From the NCBI GenBank assembly GCA_023416175.1, contig JAEZIE010000291.1, forward strand, positions 1-11,478: DNA of 11,478 nt. The letters run 5' to 3'. The stretch is from Bacillota bacterium. GTDB taxonomy: Bacteria > Bacillota > Clostridia > Christensenellales > CAG-138. Below, in pieces: positions 6,517 through 11,478 of the stretch (position 1 is its first letter; the number at the start of each line of letters is the position of its first letter). A program made the translations under genes and the position numbers. The notes below the pieces were generated by a model. The model was not told where the DNA came from. It was given only the letters and a program-made list of their open reading frames with translations, and ran no database searches.

Positions 6517-7320
6517 CTATAGCCCGATATGCGGAAGCAGGGCTACAAAGGCGTTGTATATCCCGTCCTCATCGATATCGCTGGTGACATATTTTGCGGC
6601 GGCAAGCGCCGAAGCGCTTCCGTTTCCAAGCGCCACGGAAAAGTTTGCGTTCAAGAGCATATCCACATCGTTGTCATGGTCGCCAAACACCATGATTTCG
6701 CCTTCTTTTAAATGAAGGTGCTCCGCGACCTTCTGTATGCCGACCCATTTTCCGCCATCTTTACGCAGGATATCGACACCCATGGAATGCCAGCGCGTCC
6801 ATTGGCAGCTGGGCATATGCGCTAGTACCTGCAGCATGCTCTCCTCCTGGGAAAACAGCTCAATCTGCAGAACGTCCATGTTGAGCGCTTGCTCCGGCGG
6901 AAATATCGGCGGCTCGAATATGCCGAACTCCTCATTGATACCCCGCACCGCGTCGTCGTTACGGGTGCAGAAAACTAAATCGTCGCTGGAGAACTGGCAG
7001 ATGCAGTCTCTCTCCCGCATATAGTCGATAAACGCTTTTATTTCATCGCGTGGGATTGGGTTTTGAAACACGGTTTTTCCACCATACAGGCAGAGCTGCC
7101 CATTCAGGCAAATAAGGCCGTCCAGCTTGAGCTCTGCAACCTGGGTCTCTCTGGTGAGCGCAAGAGCGTGCCGGCCTGTTGCCGCAAACAGCAGCAAGCC
7201 GTGCTCCCGCGCACATGTGAGCGCCCTGACGGCGCTCTCCGGTATCCGCCCGGTTCGCGGGCTTAAAAGCGTTCCGTCGATATCAAAAAAGAGTGCCTTG
7301 ACAGTTTGGGTATCCTTCAT
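6517..7320 (-). CDS. HAD-IIB (Cof-type) phosphatase
   Basis: A 267-residue cytoplasmic phosphohydrolase of the Cof/YbiV type, probably acting on a sugar phosphate. Visible motifs are DIDGT (13-17, with nucleophile Asp13 and acid/base Asp15), AATGR (46-50), Lys191 in the KDGGKWVGIQ stretch as the motif III lysine, and GDHDND (213-218) as motif IV. The large insert between motifs II and III is the usual C2 cap. The start overlaps the nagB stop as ATGA (7317-7320) and has no close ribosome binding site, so it is probably translated by coupling to nagB. Its substrate cannot be read from sequence. In this operon, clearing excess hexosamine- or fructose-phosphate is plausible. Confidence 0.88.
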   Translation of the reverse strand: MKDTQTVKALFFDIDGTLLSPRTGRIPESAVRALTCAREHGLLLFAATGRHALALTRETQVAELKLDGLICLNGQLCLYGGKTVFQNPIPRDEIKAFIDYMRERDCICQFSSDDLVFCTRNDDAVRGINEEFGIFEPPIFPPEQALNMDVLQIELFSQEESMLQVLAHMPSCQWTRWHSMGVDILRKDGGKWVGIQKVAEHLHLKEGEIMVFGDHDNDVDMLLNANFSVALGNGSASALAAAKYVTSDIDEDGIYNAFVALLPHIGL

Positions 7321-8042
7321 AGCATGGATAGGGCTCCTTCATCTCCCACCAGCGTCACGTTGTTGTGAAGCTGCAATACGGATGCGGGGACTTTGGGCGT
7401 CACAGGCCCGGTGAATGTTTCCTTCACGATTTGGGCTTTGTCTTCGCCCGAAACGATGATGAGAATACGTATGGCCTGCATGATGGAGCGGATGCCCATC
7501 GTATAGGCATAGCGTGGTACATCCGCTTCGCTTTCAAAAAAGCGTTTATTGGCCTCAATGGTGCTTTTTGTAAGCACCACGCGGTGCGTACCGGTTTCAA
7601 ACGCGGTGCCCGGCTCATTGAACCCGATATGCCCATTGTGGCCGATGCCTAAGAGCTGCATGTCTATGCCGGAATGCTGCTCAATCAAGGCTTCGTACCT
7701 TGCACACTCCTTTGCGGCGTCAAGTTCCAGTCCATTTGGTACATGCGTATGTTCGGGCCTGACGTTAATATGGCGGAACAGGTTGTGATCCATAAAATAC
7801 CGGTAGCTTTGCGGCGCATCTGGCCCCAGCCCGCAATATTCATCCAGATTGATGGTGGTGACGAGAGAAAAATCGATATCGCCCTTTTTGTACCATTCAA
7901 TCAGCTGCTTATAGGTTCCAACGGGGCTTGCGCCGGTGGCTAGACCCAACACGCTGTTGGGTTTTAAAATGACCTGTGCGCTCAATACGTTTGCCGCCTT
8001 GCGGCTCATATCCAGATAATCTTTTGCGCGTATTATTCTCAT
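7317..8042 (-). CDS. nagB: Glucosamine-6-phosphate deaminase
   Basis: It converts D-glucosamine-6-phosphate to fructose-6-phosphate plus ammonia, the step that feeds amino sugars into glycolysis. Motifs (numbered from the start used here): LGLATGASPVGTY (32-44) for phosphate binding, NLDEY (65-69) with the catalytic Asp67, and LGIGHNGHIGFNEPG (131-145) with the His138/Glu143 pair. These are in the form found in the short Gram-positive NagB proteins. The 241-residue length also fits B. subtilis NagB. An in-frame GTG at 8066 would add 8 residues, but the ATG at 8042 has GGAG 8 bases upstream and gives the family's usual N-terminus (MRIIRAKDY). It overlaps the previous gene and the next by 4 bases each (ATGA). 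Confidence 0.95.
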   Translation of the reverse strand: MRIIRAKDYLDMSRKAANVLSAQVILKPNSVLGLATGASPVGTYKQLIEWYKKGDIDFSLVTTINLDEYCGLGPDAPQSYRYFMDHNLFRHINVRPEHTHVPNGLELDAAKECARYEALIEQHSGIDMQLLGIGHNGHIGFNEPGTAFETGTHRVVLTKSTIEANKRFFESEADVPRYAYTMGIRSIMQAIRILIIVSGEDKAQIVKETFTGPVTPKVPASVLQLHNNVTLVGDEGALSML

Positions 8043-8722
8043 TGCATATGCTCCATTGTATGGCACGATGCTTGTGCCGTATTCTCACGTATGATTGCTT
8101 TTGCAAAAAAGCGGGGCAGGTGAAAATTCGGTTTGTCCACCCCTATCGGGCTGAAGCTGAGATAGTGCTCGATGGAAGGGGTTTCGGATATTTTATAAAA
8201 GTTGCAGAAAAATACGTCCCCGGGCAAGAGCCTATGAATGCCTGCAACCCGTGATAACAGCGTCAAAGGTACGAGGAACGTGATTTCCCAGCTATCGGGA
8301 AGGATGTTCGCGCGAACGTCTGTGGCGGCAAACTCCTCTTCCAGCAGCGCTGCGCGCCCTTGCCTGCCGCGGCCCGTTTTTGCATACATCGCGCCGTTGG
8401 CATTGATTTCAAAGTTACAGTATAGGCCATTGTCGTCCGGAATAAAAGACCCTTCCTCGGCGACGGGCCAGTCCGGAAATGCGAAAAACGCTTCCATGGC
8501 GCTGTCCAGGCATACCCGGTCCATAGGACGGGTCATGACCCGCAGCGGATCTATTTCATAACATTTCATAAAAACAAACAGCCCTTCGCCGGGGACATAT
8601 CCCATGCGTCCCAAAGTCAACGGGCTTAGCTTACTGTTCCACTGCACGTTGTTTACATGGAACGCCGGACAGGTATGGATATCCTCTTTTTTTAAAATAA
8701 TCAAGGTATCGTAAGTAATCAT
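8039..8722 (-). CDS. CBM9-like (carbohydrate-binding family 9-like) protein, no signal peptide
   Basis: A 227-residue protein resembling the stand-alone family-9-like carbohydrate-binding domains. It has a DRVCLDSAMEAFF strand region (about 68-80), YCNFEINANG (101-110), PDSWEITFLVP (142-152), FFCNFYKISE (171-180) and a final HYLSFSPIGVDKPNF-type stretch (186-200) ending near HLPRFF. The Trp/Phe-rich beta pattern fits a beta-sandwich. No signal peptide or membrane segment is present, so it should stay in the cytoplasm, unusual for a sugar-binding domain. An ATG or equivalent at 8773 would lie within the hairpin at 8746-8769. The ATG at 8722 has GGGAG about 7 bases upstream and was chosen. It is 91 bases after nagE and overlaps nagB by 4 bases. 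What it binds or does is unknown. Confidence 0.72.
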   Translation of the reverse strand: MITYDTLIILKKEDIHTCPAFHVNNVQWNSKLSPLTLGRMGYVPGEGLFVFMKCYEIDPLRVMTRPMDRVCLDSAMEAFFAFPDWPVAEEGSFIPDDNGLYCNFEINANGAMYAKTGRGRQGRAALLEEEFAATDVRANILPDSWEITFLVPLTLLSRVAGIHRLLPGDVFFCNFYKISETPSIEHYLSFSPIGVDKPNFHLPRFFAKAIIRENTAQASCHTMEHMQ

Positions 8723-8745
8723 ACCATTTCTCCCGAAACGGTCAA

Positions 8746-8769
8746 GGGGCTGCCGCAAAGGGCAGCCCC
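8746..8769 (-). promoter_or_regulatory. Strong GC hairpin between nagE and the CBM9-like gene
   Basis: GGGGCTGCC (8746-8754) pairs perfectly with GGCAGCCCC (8761-8769) around a 6-base loop. On the transcribed minus strand only two T follow the stem, so it is a poor terminator. It more likely stabilises the 3' end of a processed nagE message, or lowers expression of the downstream genes. Confidence 0.55.
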
Positions 8770-8787
8770 GCAACCTTCAGCCTGTAT

Positions 8788-8804
8788 TCCGGCTTCTGGC
8801 CGGA
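8788..8804 (-). promoter_or_regulatory. Second small hairpin after nagE
   Basis: TCCGGC (8788-8793) pairs with GCCGGA (8799-8804) around a 5-base loop, 9 bases past the nagE stop. It is in tandem with the larger hairpin at 8746-8769. No T-run follows. Confidence 0.4.
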
Positions 8805-8813
8805 TTTCAATGA

Positions 8814-10250
8814 TTAGAGGAGCTTCTTTAATTCATCGGCCACATGCTGTACCTGCGTGCCGACTACGACCTGGACGCTCGTCTTGCTCGGACGGATTAC
8901 ACCGGAAACGCCGGAGGATTTAATCTTCTTTTCGTTGACGGCAGTGTAATCCTTCACTTCCACGCGCAGACGGGTGATGCAGTTGTCCACTTCGCTGATG
9001 TTGCCTCTTCCGCCAAGGCCTTCCAATATTGTGGCCGCAACGGCGGCGTAGTCGCTGCTCCCTAGCGTTACTTTGCTTTCGGTTTCCGCGTAGTCCTCAT
9101 CCTCGCGGCCGGGGGTCTTGAGGTTGAACTTCTTGATGATGACGCGGAAGAGCAGGTAGTAGATCCCGAAGAACACGAGGCCGATGGGGAGGATCAGCCA
9201 CGGGTTCAGGGAAAGCTTGGTCGGCCAGCTCAAGACCAGGTCGATCATGCCTGCGCTAAATTGGAAGCCTGCGCGAACAGGCAGCGCCGCCATAATGGCC
9301 ATGGAAACTGCGGTGAGGCCCGCATGCACCAGGTAGAGGCCCGGAGCCAGGAACATGAACGCAAATTCGAGCGGCTCCGTCACGCCGGTGAAGAACGATG
9401 CAAACGCGCCAGCCAGCAACAGACCGGCCGCCACTTTCTTCTGGTTGGTCTTCGCGGTGTGGTACATGGCGAGCGCCGCGCCGGGGAGGCCGAACATCAT
9501 GATGGGGAAGTAGCCCGTCATGTACTGGCCGGTGACGCCAAGCGTACCTGTGCCGGCCCAGAAGTTTGCAAGGTCGTTCACGCTTGCGATATCAAACCAG
9601 AACACGGAATTCAGTGCGTGGTGCAGGCCAAACGGGATCAAGAGGCGGTTGAAGAAGCCATAGATCGCAGCACCCCAAGGCCCGAGGCTCAATACGCCGG
9701 TGCCGAAAGCGACAAGGCCCATATAGATGAACGGCCAAACAAAGAACATGACCACCGCGACGAGTATGGTGACGCCACCGGTAACGATAGCAACACTACG
9801 CTTGCCGCTAAAGAAGGCCAAAGCGTCGGGTAGTTTGGTATTGTGGAACTTGTTGTAGCAGGCTGCGCCGATGACGCCGCATAGTATTCCAACAAATACG
9901 TTTTCGATCTTGCCGAATGCGGGTGCTACCTGTTCTACCGGGATCTTTTGGAACATGGCTACCGCGCCGGAAGAAAGCAGCGTCGTCATCATCAGCCAGG
10001 AAACCAACCCGGCCAGCGCCGCAGTGCCGTCGCGGTCCTTCGACATGCCGACCGCCACGCCGATAGCGAACAGAATGGCTATGTGGTCGATGATCGCCGC
10101 ACCCGCCTTGATGAGGAAAGCGGCGATGACACTGTTGCCGCCCCAGCCGTTTGGGTCAATCCAGTAGCCAATGCCCATTAATATTGCCGCGATCGGCAGG
10201 ACGGCCACAGGAAGCATGAGGGATTTACCGAGTCTTTGCAGAGTCTTCAT
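8814..10250 (-). CDS. nagE: PTS EIICB, N-acetylglucosamine/glucose family (NagE-like)
   Basis: A 478-residue membrane permease that imports and phosphorylates its sugar at C6. The EIIC domain (about 1-375) starts with the family pattern LGKSLMLPVAVLPIA (7-21) and has about ten hydrophobic segments. It carries FGLHHALNSVFWFD (207-220) and FTGVTEPLEFAF (287-298), with the sugar-contacting TEP. A linker leads to EIIB (about 395-478), with phospho-Cys424 in DNCITRLRVEV. There is no fused EIIA, unlike E. coli NagE; a separate EIIA gene is two genes upstream. HALNS-VFWFD resembles the GlcNAc-type subgroup, but glucosamine or glucose cannot be excluded. nagB downstream favours an amino sugar. GGGGGTG lies about 8 bases before the ATG. 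Confidence 0.88.
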   Translation of the reverse strand: MKTLQRLGKSLMLPVAVLPIAAILMGIGYWIDPNGWGGNSVIAAFLIKAGAAIIDHIAILFAIGVAVGMSKDRDGTAALAGLVSWLMMTTLLSSGAVAMFQKIPVEQVAPAFGKIENVFVGILCGVIGAACYNKFHNTKLPDALAFFSGKRSVAIVTGGVTILVAVVMFFVWPFIYMGLVAFGTGVLSLGPWGAAIYGFFNRLLIPFGLHHALNSVFWFDIASVNDLANFWAGTGTLGVTGQYMTGYFPIMMFGLPGAALAMYHTAKTNQKKVAAGLLLAGAFASFFTGVTEPLEFAFMFLAPGLYLVHAGLTAVSMAIMAALPVRAGFQFSAGMIDLVLSWPTKLSLNPWLILPIGLVFFGIYYLLFRVIIKKFNLKTPGREDEDYAETESKVTLGSSDYAAVAATILEGLGGRGNISEVDNCITRLRVEVKDYTAVNEKKIKSSGVSGVIRPSKTSVQVVVGTQVQHVADELKKLL

Positions 10251-10273
10251 CTTGTTGCACCCCCTGAAACAAT

Positions 10274-10307
10274 GATTTTATTTGCCTGGGTGTCCGCCCA
10301 CGCATCC
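10274..10307 (-). promoter_or_regulatory. RAT-like hairpin in the HPr-nagE spacer
   Basis: On the minus strand the spacer reads GGAT-GCG-TGGG, a 6-base loop, CCCA, then GGCAAATAAAATC. TGGG/CCCA and GAT/ATC form two short stems with an internal loop. The CAGGCAA on the 3' side matches the 3' half of the ribonucleic antiterminator targets of BglG/LicT proteins. A PRD antiterminator gene is in the same operon. No overlapping terminator is visible, which argues against classic antitermination here. Confidence 0.25.
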
Positions 10308-10344
10308 TCCCCGAAGTATGCGCTAGCGTCCCATAAAGCCTTTT

Positions 10345-10602
10345 TTACAGGTGCTCTTTTAAAATCTTTTCAGCCTCGGATAATGCTTCTGTCTCGTCTT
10401 CCCCCTGAAATTCCATTGTGATTTCTTCACCGTACTTGATGGCAAGGCTCATGACACCCAGTATGCGTTTCGCGTCTACCATTTTTGCGGGCGTCCCGAT
10501 TTTGACCCCGCATTGAAACTGGGTCATGGCCTTCACAAGCTGCCCCGCGGGCCGGGCATGGAGACCAAACTCGTCGGTAATACGGTATTTCAACTGCTTC
10601 AT
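10345..10602 (-). CDS. ptsH: HPr-like phosphocarrier protein
   Basis: An 85-residue cytoplasmic phosphocarrier that takes phosphate from EI and passes it to EIIA. The active site is complete: GLHARPAG with His15 and Arg17. The second half follows the HPr pattern AKRILGVMSLA, but the residue at position 46, Ser in the HPr of most Bacillota and the target of HPr kinase, is Arg (codon CGC). Ser52 remains. AGGAGG lies 6 bases before the ATG. It is 63 bases after the EIIA gene; that gap holds a small hairpin, GCTCC (10621-10625) with GGAGC (10632-10636), just upstream of the ribosome binding site. No EI gene is in the window. It may be a dedicated HPr for this operon rather than the general one. 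Confidence 0.92.
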   Translation of the reverse strand: MKQLKYRITDEFGLHARPAGQLVKAMTQFQCGVKIGTPAKMVDAKRILGVMSLAIKYGEEITMEFQGEDETEALSEAEKILKEHL

Positions 10603-10665
10603 GCGTTCCTCCTACGTGAAGCTCCCAATCAGGAGCAGGATATCGCAATTACGGTCAGGGTATCA

Positions 10666-11148
10666 TTACCGTCTGGGTTGTATGTAGATAAGCGCATCGC
10701 CTTCGTTTACCGGACCGCTTTGTGCAAACCGGACTCCGGAAAACTCATCCGGGTTTAATACTACAACCACCGTCACGGGGTCATATCCTTCTGCACGGAT
10801 CGCTTCAGGGTCAAACTCCAGCAGAACATCTCCGGTCTTTACGGGGTCATCGGTGTTTTTGATTTTCGTAAAATGCGCTCCTTTGAGCTTGACGGTATCT
10901 ATCCCGACATGGATGAGAAGTTCCGCGCCGTTGTCCGCCGCCATGCTCAGCGCGTGGCCGGTTTCAAACATCAGGCGGATTGCGCCGTCCGCGGGCGCCA
11001 CAACGCGCCCCTTCATGGGCTCAATCGCGATGCCGGGGCCTAAGATATTGTTGCGAAAGCTTTCGTCCTGCAACTCCGAAGCCGGTTTGATGAAACCTGT
11101 GACCGGTGCGTTAATAACAAGTTCCTTCTTCTTTCCAAAACCAAACAT
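10666..11148 (-). CDS. crr: PTS EIIA, glucose family (Crr-type)
   Basis: A 160-residue soluble EIIA that passes phosphate from HPr-His15 to the EIIB cysteine. It has the Glc-family beta-sandwich pattern: INAPVTGFIKP (12-22), VVAPADGAI (49-57), ETGHALSM (62-69) with His65, and ELLIHVGIDTVKLKG (76-90) with the phospho-acceptor His80. These correspond to His75 and His90 of E. coli EIIA(Glc). The C-terminus (DALIYIQPRR) is complete. AGAAGGG lies about 9 bases before the ATG. It starts 20 bases after the antiterminator gene. With a separate EIICB two genes on, it completes the split transporter. Confidence 0.95.
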   Translation of the reverse strand: MFGFGKKKELVINAPVTGFIKPASELQDESFRNNILGPGIAIEPMKGRVVAPADGAIRLMFETGHALSMAADNGAELLIHVGIDTVKLKGAHFTKIKNTDDPVKTGDVLLEFDPEAIRAEGYDPVTVVVVLNPDEFSGVRFAQSGPVNEGDALIYIQPRR

Positions 11149-11168
11149 TGTTTTACCCTTCTAAAAAT

Positions 11169-11478
11169 TTATATCGTTTTGCGCTTGCCAATCCGGCAAA
11201 GATGGATGGCGAGGCACGAGATTTCTTTGCGGGAGACTTCAAACACGTAATCTTCGCTGATATGCCGTGAAATCATATTCGCGCAGTCGATTTCCTTCGG
11301 GTATTTTTCCTCCAGCAGCGCATAAAGTCCATCGTCTTCGTCCGTAAACGCATCGCCTTTGACGACGCGCTGGGATAAAAACTTCAGATGCGTTACAAAC
11401 CGCTCGCCGTAATAGTCGCCATCCTGAATGACGAACCCCCACTCCCGCTCCAATATATCCAACATACTGTTGAGCAGG
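11169..11478 (-). CDS. BglG/LicT-type PRD transcription antiterminator, C-terminal part (cut by window edge)
   Basis: Only the last 103 codons are in the window; the frame is open through 11478, and upstream residues LLNS precede an internal Met that is not the true start. The visible part is the second PTS regulation domain. GERFVTHLKFLSQRV carries the first conserved PRD His and ISCLAIHLCRIGK carries the second. Such proteins bind RAT sequences in nascent mRNA and block terminators. EIIB-dependent phosphorylation of PRD1 inactivates them, while HPr-dependent phosphorylation of PRD2 can activate them. It is 20 bases upstream of the EIIA gene and probably controls this operon from a leader outside the window. 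LicT, GlcT and SacY subtypes cannot be told apart here. Confidence 0.88.
   Translation of the reverse strand, partial: LLNSMLDILEREWGFVIQDGDYYGERFVTHLKFLSQRVVKGDAFTDEDDGLYALLEEKYPKEIDCANMISRHISEDYVFEVSRKEISCLAIHLCRIGKRKTI

Noticed and set aside
8043..8066. Upstream GTG start for nagB
   Set aside because: It adds 8 residues not typical of NagB, while the ATG at 8042 has GGAG at 8 bases and forms the ATGA overlap with the preceding gene.
9261..9833. 190-codon open frame on the plus strand inside nagE
   Set aside because: It is antisense to an EIICB with all family motifs; its composition (Arg/His/Glu-rich) is what reversed membrane-protein codons give.
1..11478. CRISPR array, tRNA, rRNA, insertion sequence or integrase
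   Set aside because: I saw no regularly spaced repeats, no transposase or integrase motifs, and no tRNA- or rRNA-like sequence on either strand.

Overview
The window looks like a piece of a Bacillota (probably Clostridia-type) chromosome with a G+C content near one half by eye. The reasons are strong AGGAGG-type ribosome binding sites, a VanW-family wall protein, a PRD antiterminator beside PTS genes, a B. subtilis-type NagB, and a Firmicutes-type lysis cassette. A finer placement (for example Christensenellales) would be a guess.

Left part, plus strand. A glycerol-1-phosphate dehydrogenase (AraM/EgsA family, 45-1427) ends at an intrinsic terminator. About 260 bases later comes an orphan phage lysis cassette (1759-2537). 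It holds an N-acetylmuramoyl-L-alanine amidase with a frame-shifting internal deletion, then two intact small membrane proteins of holin/lysis-accessory type, then a terminator. No integrase, structural or replication genes are seen, so this is most simply a prophage remnant. A 5' region of about 400 bases follows, with two candidate promoters, a structured leader with a terminator-like hairpin, and a repeated TTACATGG motif. It precedes a membrane-anchored VanW protein (2952-4634), which ends at a strong terminator. A short spacer carrying two tandem hairpins (4736-4783) separates this from the converging right part.

Right part, minus strand, read from high to low coordinates. It runs from the 3' end of a BglG/LicT-type PRD antiterminator (leaving the window at 11478) to EIIA(Glc-family), an HPr-like protein, EIICB of the GlcNAc/glucose PTS family (NagE-like), a CBM9-like protein without a signal peptide, NagB, a HAD-IIB phosphatase, a CutC-family protein, and an unrecognised TIM-barrel-like protein ending at 4794. 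Spacings are short, and the CBM9-like/nagB and nagB/HAD junctions are both 4-base ATGA overlaps, so this reads as one long operon.

The inferred logic is as follows. The antiterminator senses PTS flux. EI from elsewhere phosphorylates HPr, then EIIA, then EIICB, which imports an amino sugar as its 6-phosphate. NagB turns glucosamine-6-phosphate into fructose-6-phosphate and ammonia. No nagA is present in the window. The HPr carries Arg instead of the regulatory Ser at position 46. The CBM9-like, HAD, CutC and terminal TIM-barrel genes are the least explained part and the best candidates for new biochemistry in this locus.
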